A stretch of 17,088 bases of DNA from an uncultured Olsenella sp. (GCA_959598545.1 CAUGFC010000035.1:1-17088); one strand, 5' to 3'; numbered from the stretch's first letter, positions 8,733 to 16,293 are shown. A program made the numbers and translations. Notes: generated by a model from the sequence alone, not told the origin.

Positions 8733-8738
8733 AGTATA
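8733..8738 (-). promoter_or_regulatory. Probable -10 box (TATACT) for the 266-residue membrane protein
   Basis: TATACT on the minus strand stands 40 nt before the start at 8693, in an otherwise very GC-rich gap. No clear -35 is visible. It suggests the membrane-protein gene is transcribed separately from the ABC transporter gene. Confidence 0.4.
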
Positions 8739-8795
8739 CCGCGGCGCGCGACGGGCCGGCTGACCTGCCGGAAACGTCCACAAGGGACCGTCCTT

Positions 8796-8822
8796 CTCGC
8801 CGCGCGGGACGTCCGCGGCGAG
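8796..8822 (-). terminator. GC-rich hairpin after the ABC transporter gene, possible terminator
   Basis: CTCGCCGCG (8796-8804) pairs perfectly with CGCGGCGAG (8814-8822) around a 9-nt loop, 12 nt past the ABC transporter stop. There is no T-run behind it, so termination is only likely, not certain. Confidence 0.45.
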
Positions 8823-8833
8823 CGGGCGTGCGG

Positions 8834-10570
8834 CTAGGCGAACTGCATCTGGTAGTAGCGCGCGTAGGTGCCGCCGCGGGCGAGAAGTTCCTCGTGGGTG
8901 CCGCGCTCGACCACGCGGCCGCCCTCGATGGTGACGATCTCGTCCGCACGGCGGATCGTGGAGAGCCGGTGCGCGATCACGAGCGTGGTACGGCCGCGCG
9001 CGAGCTCGTCGAGCGACTCCTGGACGGCCTGCTCGGACTCGTTGTCCAGGGCCGAGGTGGCCTCGTCGAAGATCAGGACCGGCGGGTTCTTGAGGAAGAC
9101 GCGCGCGATGGCGATGCGCTGCTTCTGGCCGCCGGAGAGGTGGCTGCCGCGCTCGCCGACCTGCGTCTCGTAGCCGTCGGGAAGGCTCTCCACGAACTCG
9201 GCGATGTTGGCGCGGCGCGCGGCGAGGCGGATCTCGGCCGCGGTGGCGTCCGGGCAGCCGTAGGCGATGTTCTCGGCGATGGTTCCGTCGAAGAGGTAGA
9301 CGTCCTGCTGCACCAGGCCGATCGCCTCGCGCAGGCTCCTCTGCGTGACGTCGCGCACGTCCTGGCCGTCTATGGTGATGGAGCCGGCGTCCACGTCGTA
9401 GAAGCGGGGCAAGAGGGCGCACGTGGTGGACTTGCCGCCGCCCGAGGGGCCCACGAGCGCGATGGTCTCGCCGGGGCGGATGTCCAGCGTGAGGCCGCGG
9501 ATGACCTCGTCGTCCTTCTCGCCGGGCGCGTCCTCGTAGGCGAAGTGTACGTCCTCGTAGCGGATGGCGCCCTCGCTCACGCGCAGCGGCTTCGCGCCGG
9601 GGCGGTCCTGGATCTGCGGCTGCTCGTCGAGCACCTCGCAGAAGCGGCGGAAGCCCGCGATGGCCTTCTGGAAGGTCTCGGTGAAGTCCAGAATCTGCGT
9701 GATCGGCGCGGTGAAGAGCGAGATGTAAAGCGCGTAGGTGGCGAGGTCGGCCGCCTCCATCTGGCCGCGCGCGATGAGCCAGCCGCCGAGGACCACCACG
9801 ACGGTGTTGAGCGCGCCCATCATGACGGCAATGGCGGCCTGGTAGCGGCCCATGGCGCGGTACATGCGCGTCTTGGACTCGAGGTAGGCGTCGTTGCTCG
9901 CGCGGAACTTCTCGCTCTCCTGCTCCTCCGCCGCGAAGCCCTTGACCACGCGCATGCCGCCGAGCGCGTCCTCCAGGCGGGAGTTCACGCCGGAGATCCG
10001 CACGCGGTTCTCGGTGTAGACCGCGCGCATGCGGACGTTGGCCCACACGTTGTAGGCCACGAGCAGGCACGCGATGAGGGCGAGCGCGGCCGTGAGCGAC
10101 ACGTTGATCGTGAGGAGGATCACGAAGCTGCCGACGATCTCGACGATGCCGATGAGCAGGAACTCGGGGCCGTGGTGGGCGGCCTCGGAGATGTCGAAGA
10201 GGTCCGAGACCAGGCGGCTCATGAGGTCGCCGGAGCGGCTGCGGTCGAAGAACGAGAAGCTCTGGCGCACGTAGGCGTCGAAGAGGTCCTCGCGCATGCG
10301 GCTCTCCATGCGCGCGCCCATGACGTGGCCCCAGAAGATGACGAAGTAGCGGCAGACAAAGCGCAGCGCGTACATGGCCACGAGGCCGACGGCGACGTAG
10401 GCCAGCACGCCCAGGATGGCGTCCGGACCCTCGGTGAACAGGCCGCCCGCCAAGCCGCGCAGGATCTGTGGGAACGCCAGGTCCACGGCCGCCACCGTGA
10501 CGGCCGCGATGATGTCTATGACAAAGAGGTGCAGCTGGCCCTTGTAGTAGGTGAGGAAGCGCTTGAACAT
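8834..10570 (-). CDS. ABC exporter half-transporter (membrane domain fused to ATPase)
   Basis: This is a 578-residue fused permease-ATPase of the MsbA/LmrA/lipid-or-drug exporter type, expected to work as a dimer in the membrane. The transmembrane domain covers about residues 1-310, with several hydrophobic helices. The nucleotide-binding domain carries Walker A GPSGGGKST (374-382), the Q-loop at QQD (421-423), the signature LSGGQ (478-482), Walker B VLIFDEATS (498-506) and the switch His534. All catalytic residues are present. No second half-transporter is adjacent, so a homodimer is likely. The substrate cannot be told from sequence. The start is 9 nt from the stop of the NUDIX gene, and its ribosome binding site (GGAGGAG) lies inside that gene's last codons, which indicates translational coupling. 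Confidence 0.94.
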   Translation of the reverse strand: MFKRFLTYYKGQLHLFVIDIIAAVTVAAVDLAFPQILRGLAGGLFTEGPDAILGVLAYVAVGLVAMYALRFVCRYFVIFWGHVMGARMESRMREDLFDAYVRQSFSFFDRSRSGDLMSRLVSDLFDISEAAHHGPEFLLIGIVEIVGSFVILLTINVSLTAALALIACLLVAYNVWANVRMRAVYTENRVRISGVNSRLEDALGGMRVVKGFAAEEQESEKFRASNDAYLESKTRMYRAMGRYQAAIAVMMGALNTVVVVLGGWLIARGQMEAADLATYALYISLFTAPITQILDFTETFQKAIAGFRRFCEVLDEQPQIQDRPGAKPLRVSEGAIRYEDVHFAYEDAPGEKDDEVIRGLTLDIRPGETIALVGPSGGGKSTTCALLPRFYDVDAGSITIDGQDVRDVTQRSLREAIGLVQQDVYLFDGTIAENIAYGCPDATAAEIRLAARRANIAEFVESLPDGYETQVGERGSHLSGGQKQRIAIARVFLKNPPVLIFDEATSALDNESEQAVQESLDELARGRTTLVIAHRLSTIRRADEIVTIEGGRVVERGTHEELLARGGTYARYYQMQFA

Positions 10571-10578
10571 GGGGCGGG

Positions 10579-11298
10579 CTACTCCTCCGGCTCCGGCGTC
10601 AGGCGGTGCATCACGGAGTCGCAGATGAGCGCGCCGACGACGGTCTTTGCGTCCTCAATGCGGCCGTCGAGCACGGCGTCCACGAGCTCCTCGAGCGGGA
10701 CGAGGTCGACGTTGATGAACTCGTCGGCGTCCGGATCGGAGCACGTGAAGGTGAGGCCGGTGGCCATGTAGATGTGGATGAGCTCGTCGGTGAAGCCGTC
10801 GGAGGTGGCGATTGTGGTCAGGAACGCGATCTTCTCGGCGGACATGCCGGTCTCCTCCAGGAGCTCGCGGCTGGCGCACTCGAGCGGGTCCTCGCCGGGC
10901 GCGAGCTTGCCGGCGGGCAGCTCCACGGTCACGCGGGCGAGCGCCGTGCGGTACTGGCGGACCAGGCAGATGCGGCCGTCGTCGGTGAGGGCGACGATGG
11001 CGACGGCGCCGGGGTGGCGCACGACGTCGCGGATGGCCACGCGGCCGTCGGGGAGCTCGACGCGCAGGCGGTCGACGTTGAAGATGCGGCCGGTCCAGGC
11101 CACGTCCTCGGTGAGCGGGCGCTCGGCGAGGGCGGCGTCGCGCGGGTCGTCGTCTCCGAGCACGAGGTCGCGGGCCTCGGGCGCGCCGGAGCGGTGGTCG
11201 GCGGGGGCGCTGCGGTCGCCGTCGTAGGTGAACGCGGCCACCGAGGCGCGCATGTCGTCGATGGCCGCCTGCTGCTGGTTCTTATCGGTGTCGGACAT
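10579..11298 (-). CDS. NUDIX hydrolase, ADP-ribose pyrophosphatase type
   Basis: The enzyme probably splits ADP-ribose or a related nucleoside diphosphate compound. The 239-residue protein has a complete Nudix box at 130-152: Gly130, Glu136, Arg144, Glu145, Glu148, Glu149 and Gly151 all fit GX5EX7REUXEEXGU. The preceding VRHPGAVAIVALTDDGRICLVRQYR is typical of ADP-ribose pyrophosphatases. A charged N-terminal extension of about 60 residues (MSDTDKNQQQ onward) is longer than in most family members and shows no motif. The start at 11298 has AAGGAGG upstream, whereas the in-frame start at 11346 lacks one. It is the first gene of a two-gene unit with the ABC transporter. What links the two functionally is not evident. 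Confidence 0.92.
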   Translation of the reverse strand: MSDTDKNQQQAAIDDMRASVAAFTYDGDRSAPADHRSGAPEARDLVLGDDDPRDAALAERPLTEDVAWTGRIFNVDRLRVELPDGRVAIRDVVRHPGAVAIVALTDDGRICLVRQYRTALARVTVELPAGKLAPGEDPLECASRELLEETGMSAEKIAFLTTIATSDGFTDELIHIYMATGLTFTCSDPDADEFINVDLVPLEELVDAVLDGRIEDAKTVVGALICDSVMHRLTPEPEE

Positions 11299-11334
11299 GT
11301 GTCCTCCTTGGGTGCTGGTTGTCTCCGAGCCCCC

Positions 11335-11340
11335 ATGATA
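11335..11340 (-). promoter_or_regulatory. Probable -10 box (TATCAT) for the NUDIX-ABC unit
   Basis: TATCAT on the minus strand lies 36 nt upstream of the NUDIX start and is directly preceded by CTTGCCC. No good -35 is seen. It is supported mainly by position and by the same CTTGCCC context at the purE -10. Confidence 0.4.
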
Positions 11341-11367
11341 GGGCAAGGGGCGTGTCGCTGATGGGCC

Positions 11368-11441
11368 CTCGTGAATTCACGAGCGCGGGTTCTTCTCGGC
11401 TTTGGCGCTGAAAACGGCCGCTCGTGAATTCACGAGCGGCC
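11368..11441. repeat. Pair of CTCGTGAATTCACGAG palindromes between purD and the NUDIX gene
   Basis: The 16-bp perfect palindrome CTCGTGAATTCACGAG occurs at 11368-11383 and again at 11421-11436. The second copy is extended by GGCCG/CGGCC to a perfect 26-bp palindrome spanning 11416-11441. It is directly flanked by AAAAC, which reads GTTTT on the minus strand. The 26-bp version can fold into a strong cruciform or RNA hairpin after purD, but no T-run follows that would make an ordinary terminator. Confidence 0.85.
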
Positions 11442-11481
11442 ACTTGCGACGCGGTTGCCCTTCCGTGCGGCGACGCGGGCG

Positions 11482-12771
11482 CTACCGCCTGATCGCGCGG
11501 GCGCCGATGTCGCTGCGGTAGGTCTTGCCCTCGAAGTCGATGAGCTCGCAGGCGGCGTAGGCCTGGGCGCGGGCCTCCTCGAAGGTGGGCGCCACGGCGG
11601 TGACGTCGAGCACGCGGCCACCGGCGGTGACGAGCGAGCCGTCCGCGGCGAGCGCGGTGCCGGCGTGGTAGACGGTCACGCCGGCAAGCTCCTCGGCGCG
11701 CTCGATGCCGGTGATGACCTTGCCCTTCTCGTAGGCGCCGGGGTAGCCGGCGGAGGTGAGCACCACCGAGACGGCCCAGTCGTCGTCCCAGGAGACCATG
11801 TCCTCGGAGAGCGTGCCGTCATCGCACGCGAGGAAGAGCTCCACGAGGTCTCCCTTGAGGCGCGGCAGCACGACCTGGGTCTCCGGGTCACCGAAGCGCG
11901 CGTTGAACTCGAGGACCTTGGGGCCCTCGGACGTGAGCATGAAGCCGCCGTAGAGGCAGCCGGAGTAGGTGATGCCCTCCTCAGCGAGCTCGGCCACGAC
12001 CTTGCGCTCCACGTCCACCATCGCGGCGAGCTGCTCGGCGGAGACGAGGTGCTCGGGGACGGGCGAGTAGACGCCCATGCCGCCGGTGTTGGGGCCCTTG
12101 TCGCCGTCGAGCGCGCGCTTGTGGTCCTGCGCGGTGGCGAGCGGCACCACGGTCTTGCCGTCGGTGAGGGCGAGCAGCGAGCACTCGGGGCCGTCGAGGG
12201 TCTCCTCCACGACGACGGTGGCGCCGGCCTCGCCGAACGCGCCCGAGAAGCACTCGTGGACGCCGGCCAGGGCCTCGTCCAGGGTCTTGGCCACGATCAC
12301 GCCCTTGCCCGCGGCGAGGCCGTCAGCCTTGACCACGATGGGGGCGCCGACGCGGCGGACGTAGTCGGCGCAGGACTCCTCGTCGGCGAAGCTGCGGTAG
12401 GCGGCGGTGGGCACGCCGGCGCGGCTCATGACCTGCTTGGCGAACTTCTTGGAGCCCTCCATCTGAGCAGCGTCGCCGTTGGGGCCGAAGCACGCGATGC
12501 CCGCGGAGCGCACGGCGTCGGCGACGCCCGCCACGAGCGGGGCCTCCGGGCCGATGACCACGAGGCCGATCTCGTGGGCGCGCGCCCACTCGGCCACGGC
12601 GACCGGGGACTCGGCGTCGAGGCCCTCGACCTTCTCGGCCATGGCGTCCATGCCGCCGTTGCCCGGGGCGACGTAGAGCTTGCCCGCGCGCGGCGACTCG
12701 GCGAGCTTGGCGAGAAGCGCGTGCTCGCGTCCGCCGGAACCGAGCAGCAGGATGTCAACGGTCTTGCCCAT
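11482..12771 (-). CDS. purD: Phosphoribosylamine--glycine ligase (GAR synthetase)
   Basis: PurD joins glycine to phosphoribosylamine using ATP, the second step of purine synthesis. The 429-residue protein has the normal length. It begins with the N-terminal motif LLLGSGGREHALL (8-20), then VVIGPEAPLVAGVAD (71-85), the ATP-grasp segment APIVVKADGLAAGKGV (143-158) and GPNTGGMGVYSP. The metal-binding LEFNARFGDPETQV (287-300) completes the ATP-grasp domain. The start at 12771 has AAGGAGGG upstream. It stands alone, apart from the purE-purF-purM operon, with repeat-filled gaps on both sides. No clear promoter is visible in front of it, so read-through from purA or a promoter inside the repeats is possible. 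Confidence 0.97.
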   Translation of the reverse strand: MGKTVDILLLGSGGREHALLAKLAESPRAGKLYVAPGNGGMDAMAEKVEGLDAESPVAVAEWARAHEIGLVVIGPEAPLVAGVADAVRSAGIACFGPNGDAAQMEGSKKFAKQVMSRAGVPTAAYRSFADEESCADYVRRVGAPIVVKADGLAAGKGVIVAKTLDEALAGVHECFSGAFGEAGATVVVEETLDGPECSLLALTDGKTVVPLATAQDHKRALDGDKGPNTGGMGVYSPVPEHLVSAEQLAAMVDVERKVVAELAEEGITYSGCLYGGFMLTSEGPKVLEFNARFGDPETQVVLPRLKGDLVELFLACDDGTLSEDMVSWDDDWAVSVVLTSAGYPGAYEKGKVITGIERAEELAGVTVYHAGTALAADGSLVTAGGRVLDVTAVAPTFEEARAQAYAACELIDFEGKTYRSDIGARAIRR

Positions 12772-12825
12772 GGGAACCCTCCTTGTCGTGGCCCCTCGCG
12801 GGACCCTCTTGCGCCTTCATTCACG

Positions 12826-13011
12826 GTTTGGGTTCGATCGCACGGTCGCGGGCGGGCGAATCCTGCGGTTTTTCTCGCCATGCGAGCCTTTGTCCCGTTT
12901 TTCGAACCCAAACTCGAATCGGGTTTGGGTTCGGTTTTGGGCGGCCGGGCGATGAAATCCTGCGGTTTTGTTCGCCGCTATTCGCCGGACACCCGATTTT
13001 CGAACCCAAAC
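12826..13011. repeat. Tandem pair of 88-89-bp units with GTTTGGGTTCG inverted ends, purD/purA gap
   Basis: Two adjacent units (12826-12913 and 12923-13011) each start with GTTTGGGTTCG and end with its complement CGAACCCAAAC. In both, AATCCTGCGGTTTT begins exactly 33 nt from the unit start (12859 and 12956). Between these blocks the units have diverged, so this looks like an old duplication with conserved ends and core. Nothing in the gap looks coding. It fills nearly the whole space between the purA stop and the purD leader. Confidence 0.85.
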
Positions 13012-13026
13012 CCGAAAAAGGGACGC

Positions 13027-14307
13027 CTAGTGCCAGTAGCGGTCGATGGTCTGCTCGCGGTCCGGGCCGACGGTGATGATGGAGACGCGCACGCCGGCGA
13101 GCTGCTCGAGGAAGTCGATGTAGTCCTTGGCCTCGCGCGGGAGCTGGTAGAAGTTGCGGATGCCGGAGATGTCGCACTTCCAGCCGGGCAGGGTCTCGTA
13201 GACCGGCTTGGCGTGGTAGAAGACGCTCTGGTGCTCGGGGACGGTGTGGTACTCGGCGCCATCGCACTCGTAGGCCACGCAGACCTTGATCTCGTCGAGA
13301 CAGCCGAGGACGTCGAGCTTGGTGATGGCCAGGTCGGTGAGGCCGTTGACGCGGGCGGCGTAGTTGACGACGACGGCGTCGTACCAGCCGCAGCGGCGCT
13401 TGCGGCCGGTGGTCACGCCAAACTCGTGACCGACCTCGCCGAGCTTGTCGCCCACCTCGTCGAAGAGCTCCGTGGGGAACGGGCCCGAGCCGACGCGCGT
13501 GAGGTAGGCCTTGGCCACGCCGAGGACGCGGTCGATGTTGGTGGGGCCCACGCCCGAGCCGGTGACGGCGCCGCCGGCGGTGCAGTTGGAGCTGGTCACG
13601 AACGGGTAGGTGCCGTGGTCGATGTCGAGCATCGTGGCCTGGGCGCCCTCGAAGAGGATGTTCTTGCCGCTCTCGAGCTGCTCGTTGAGGAAGAGGCTGC
13701 TCTCCACGATGTAGGGACGGATGCGCTCGGCGTAGGGCAGGTAGGTCTCGCAGATCTGCTCGACGGTATAGGTGGGCAGCTCGTAAACCTTCTCGAGGAT
13801 CGGGTTGGTGTAGGCGAGCGCGCTCTCGAGCTTCTGGCGGAAGATCTTCTCGTCGAGCATGTCCTGGATGCGCAGGCCGGTGCGGTTCATCTTGTCCATA
13901 TAGCAGGGCCCGACGCCGCGCTTGGTGGTGCCGATGAGGTTCTTGCCGAGCTTCTTCTCGTGCGCGCCGTCGAGGTCCTTGTGGTAGGGCATGACGATGT
14001 GCGCGTTGCCGGAGATCTTGAGGCGGTCGGCAGAGATGCCCTGCTCGGCGAGCATGTCGATCTCCTGGAGCAGGATCTCCGGGTCGACGATGCAGCCGTT
14101 GCCGATCACGGGGTAGGTGCCCTCGTACATGACGCCGGAGGGGACCTGGTGAAGCGCCAGCTTCTTGCCGTTTGCTATGACCGTGTGGCCGGCGTTGGCT
14201 CCGCCGGCGTAGCGGCAGACCACGTCAAAGTCACCGGAGATGAGGTCGGTGACCTTGCCCTTTCCCTCGTCGCCCCACTGAGTTCCCACGAGCACCGATG
14301 CCGACAT
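13027..14307 (-). CDS. purA: Adenylosuccinate synthetase
   Basis: PurA condenses IMP with aspartate using GTP, the first step to AMP. The 426-residue protein is full length. GTQWGDEGKGK (8-18) holds the P-loop and catalytic Asp13. NAGHT places the second catalytic residue at His41. KRGVGPCY (129-136), SSNCTAGG (239-246) and the Asp-binding loop TTGRKRRCGW (299-308) are all intact. The start at 14307 is preferred because AAAGGG lies upstream and the protein then begins at the expected MSASVLVGTQWG. A GTG at 14331 would add eight residues and sits almost at the predicted transcript start. The rplI-dnaB-purA order is also known in other Gram-positive lineages. Confidence 0.97.
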   Translation of the reverse strand: MSASVLVGTQWGDEGKGKVTDLISGDFDVVCRYAGGANAGHTVIANGKKLALHQVPSGVMYEGTYPVIGNGCIVDPEILLQEIDMLAEQGISADRLKISGNAHIVMPYHKDLDGAHEKKLGKNLIGTTKRGVGPCYMDKMNRTGLRIQDMLDEKIFRQKLESALAYTNPILEKVYELPTYTVEQICETYLPYAERIRPYIVESSLFLNEQLESGKNILFEGAQATMLDIDHGTYPFVTSSNCTAGGAVTGSGVGPTNIDRVLGVAKAYLTRVGSGPFPTELFDEVGDKLGEVGHEFGVTTGRKRRCGWYDAVVVNYAARVNGLTDLAITKLDVLGCLDEIKVCVAYECDGAEYHTVPEHQSVFYHAKPVYETLPGWKCDISGIRNFYQLPREAKDYIDFLEQLAGVRVSIITVGPDREQTIDRYWH

Positions 14308-14343
14308 GTGCGCCCTTTCGTCGCGATTCACATACGAATCTAC

Positions 14344-14349
14344 ATTATA
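14344..14349 (-). promoter_or_regulatory. -10 box (TATAAT) upstream of purA
   Basis: A perfect TATAAT on the minus strand lies 36 nt before the purA start, directly preceded by CTGCCC. No consensus -35 stands at 16-18 bp. It is the best -10 match in the window. Confidence 0.6.
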
Positions 14350-14409
14350 GGGCAGACGGGTGGGACGAGTGGGGCGGGTTCGCGCGCCTCATTGACCGAC
14401 ACGCATCGC

Positions 14410-14450
14410 CGAGTCTGTAGTTTTATGGGCATCCACACAGTACAGACTCG
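14410..14450. repeat. Inverted-repeat unit A (CGAGTCTGTA arms), purA/dnaB gap
   Basis: CGAGTCTGTA (14410-14419) pairs perfectly with TACAGACTCG (14441-14450) around a 21-nt centre that starts GTTTT. Unit A is in the opposite orientation to unit B at 14487-14533. The asymmetric centre (GTTTT then TGGG) fixes the orientation. Confidence 0.85.
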
Positions 14451-14486
14451 ACGAGCAATGCGCTGGCCTGCCGATTCATTGCCTGA

Positions 14487-14533
14487 CATCGAGTCTGTAC
14501 TCCGCCAGTCCCCAAAAAACTACAGACTCGATG
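14487..14533. repeat. Inverted-repeat unit B (CATCGAGTCTGTA arms), directly after dnaB
   Basis: Thirteen-base arms (14487-14499 and 14521-14533) pair perfectly around a 21-nt centre, the same centre length as unit A. Read on the minus strand, its left arm is followed by GTTTTTTGGGG, matching unit A read on the plus strand. It begins 18 nt past the dnaB stop, so it may act as a 3' hairpin of the dnaB transcript. The T-run is inside the loop, not after the stem, so it is not a standard terminator. Confidence 0.85.
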
Positions 14534-14550
14534 AGGCTCGGCCAAACCCC

Positions 14551-15933
14551 CTAGTCGTGGAAGGCGTCGACCTCGACGAACTTGGTGGAGCCCGGCAGGA
14601 AGGTGAGCGGGATGTCCGCCAGCGCGCCGGAGCGGTTCTTGGCGATGATGAACGTGGTCTCGTTCATGGCCGGGCGGTCGTCGCGGGCGGCCTCGTCCTC
14701 GCTCATCGAGCGGTCGAGAAGGGCGACGATGTCGGCGTCCTGCTCGATGGAGCCGGACTCGCGCAGGTCGGACAGCTGCGGGCGCTTGCCCGTGCGGTTC
14801 TCGACGGTACGGTTGAGCTGCGAGAGCGCGACGACCGGCACGCCCAGGTCCTTGGCCATGATCTTGATGCCACGGCTCATCTCGGAGACCTCGGTGGCGC
14901 GGCTGTCCGCGCGGCGCTGGCCGGCGGGCGGGGAGATGAGCTGCAGGTAGTCGATGATCACGAGGCCGAGCTTCTTGCCGTGCAGGATGCGGCGGGCCTT
15001 GGCACGGATCTCCGTCACCGTGGTGCCGGGGGTGTCGTCGATCACGACGTCGAGCTGGGAGAGGTCGTTGGTCGCCTGGAGGATCTGCGGCCACTGCTCG
15101 TTGCGGATGCGGGCGGCGCGGATCTCCTGCAGGCCCACGCGGGCGTTGGCGGCGAGCAGGCGCTGCGCGATCTCCACCTTGGACATCTCCAGCGAGAACA
15201 TGGCCACGCTCGCGCCGGCGAAGGCCGCGTTGGTCATGAGGTTGAGCGCGAACGACGTCTTGCCCACGCCCGGGCGCGCGCCGATGACCACCATCTGGCC
15301 GGGGCGCAGGCCGAGCAGGCACTCGTCGATCTTGGGGAAGCCCGTCTTGACGCCGAGCATGTGATCCTTGTCGGCGGCGTTGGTGCCGAGCTCCTCGTAG
15401 AGGTCGCCCATGATCTCCTCGAGGGACTGCTCGCTCGAGCGCACGTCGCGGTTGGTGACGTCAAGCAGCAGGCGCTCGGCGCGGTCCACGACCTCCTTGG
15501 TGTCCTCGGGCGCGTCGAAGGCAAGCGCGGTGATCTGGGCGGACGCGTTGATCATGCGGCGCAGCGTGGTGTCGCGGTGGAGCATCTCCACGTGGCGACG
15601 CCAACCCACGAGCGCGAGCGAGTTGCTGCCCAGGCCCAGAAGGAAGCTGCGGCCGCCCACGCGCTCCAGGTCGCCGGTGCTCTTGAGGTAGTCGGCGAGC
15701 GAGATGGTGTCAACGGGGAGGTTCTTGTCGAACATCTCCCGCATGGCCACGAAGACGGTGCGGTTGGAGGGGAGGTAGAAGTCGTCGGGCTCGAGGTCGA
15801 TCAGGCACTCCTGGAGGGCGTCCGCCGAGACCATCATCGCCGAGAGGACCGAGGCCTCCGCCTCGACGTCCTGCGGCATGGCCGCACCGGTGTCGACCGT
15901 CATCCTGGTGGGGTTCACGTCGTAGTCGCTCAT
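14551..15933 (-). CDS. dnaB: Replicative DNA helicase
   Basis: DnaB is the ring-shaped hexameric helicase that unwinds DNA at the replication fork. The 460-residue protein has the N-terminal primase-interacting domain (about 20-150, EAEASVLSAMM onward) and the RecA-like motor domain. Walker A GARPGVGKTS is at 218-227, FSLEMS at 246-251, Walker B LVIIDYLQL at 324-332, and the family signature SDLRESGSIEQDADIV lies near residue 380. No intein or insertion interrupts it, and the length is normal. The start has GGAGGAG upstream. It is separated from rplI by a 499-nt gap with a terminator, so it should have its own promoter. Confidence 0.97.
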   Translation of the reverse strand: MSDYDVNPTRMTVDTGAAMPQDVEAEASVLSAMMVSADALQECLIDLEPDDFYLPSNRTVFVAMREMFDKNLPVDTISLADYLKSTGDLERVGGRSFLLGLGSNSLALVGWRRHVEMLHRDTTLRRMINASAQITALAFDAPEDTKEVVDRAERLLLDVTNRDVRSSEQSLEEIMGDLYEELGTNAADKDHMLGVKTGFPKIDECLLGLRPGQMVVIGARPGVGKTSFALNLMTNAAFAGASVAMFSLEMSKVEIAQRLLAANARVGLQEIRAARIRNEQWPQILQATNDLSQLDVVIDDTPGTTVTEIRAKARRILHGKKLGLVIIDYLQLISPPAGQRRADSRATEVSEMSRGIKIMAKDLGVPVVALSQLNRTVENRTGKRPQLSDLRESGSIEQDADIVALLDRSMSEDEAARDDRPAMNETTFIIAKNRSGALADIPLTFLPGSTKFVEVDAFHD

Positions 15934-15966
15934 GCGCGGGGTCTCCTCCTCTTTCTGCGTCCGACC

Positions 15967-15972
15967 ATTCTA
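15967..15972 (-). promoter_or_regulatory. Candidate -10 box (TAGAAT) for dnaB
   Basis: TAGAAT on the minus strand lies 33 nt before the dnaB start and matches the consensus at five of six bases. No convincing -35 accompanies it. Confidence 0.4.
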
Positions 15973-16147
15973 ACGCGAGCGATGGGGTCCTCACGCCGCA
16001 TGCGACGAACAACCGACGGTTTCGGCCGAGGGGAACGGACGCTCGAGCGCACGCGGGCGGGCGGCTGTCAAGGGGTGATTTTGGCCGCGGACGCTCTTCT
16101 ACAGCACAAGACGGAAACCCATGCGGCGCGAGCGGGCGATATGCGCC
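15973..16147. other. Upstream part of the dnaB/rplI gap, no gene seen
   Basis: This stretch belongs to the 499-nt gap between dnaB and rplI. Neither strand has a supported coding frame with a ribosome binding site; frames crossing it are extensions of antisense shadows. I see no tRNA-like fold and no clear repeat here. The remaining parts of the gap are listed separately. Confidence 0.6.
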
Positions 16148-16220
16148 GTTTCAACGTTTTCAACAAATTTTTCCCCACCAGTTTGGGCACGTTTCCAACG
16201 GGTTTTCAACATTTCGACAC
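16148..16220. promoter_or_regulatory. Cluster of GTTTTCAACA-type words resembling DnaA boxes
   Basis: Within 73 nt the plus strand reads GTTTCAAC (16148), GTTTTCAACA (16156-16165), a TTTTTCCCCA stretch (16169-16178), GTTTCCAACG (16191-16200), GTTTTCAACA again (16202-16211) and ATTTCGACAC (16211-16220). GTTTTCAACA contains TTTTCAACA, one base from the DnaA-box variant TTTTCCACA. All words share one orientation, and the stretch is more AT-rich than its surroundings. Binding by DnaA is inferred only. It could instead be a regulatory site for dnaB. Confidence 0.45.
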
Positions 16221-16251
16221 GCTGACGGACCATCGCCGGGTCACTGCCCAG

Positions 16252-16293
16252 CTACCTGCGGAGTTGTCCGCCCGTTTGCAAAACCGCAGGTAG
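16252..16293. repeat. Inverted-repeat unit with CTACCTGCGG arms, dnaB/rplI gap
   Basis: CTACCTGCGG (16252-16261) pairs perfectly with CCGCAGGTAG (16284-16293) around a 22-nt centre. On the minus strand the first arm runs directly into TTTTG, giving the word CCTGCGGTTTT that also occurs twice in the purD/purA gap. Confidence 0.85.

Noticed and set aside
14410..14533. Repeats that look at first like a short CRISPR array
   Set aside because: The units face opposite directions, are themselves palindromic around a 21-nt centre, there are only two, and no cas gene is nearby.
11455..16293. A 1612-codon open frame on the plus strand across purD, purA and dnaB
   Set aside because: It is antisense to three certain genes and the gaps between them, has His/Ala/Gly/Val-rich low-information sequence and no recognisable domain. 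Very high GC at third codon positions removes stops from the opposite strand, which explains the long frame.
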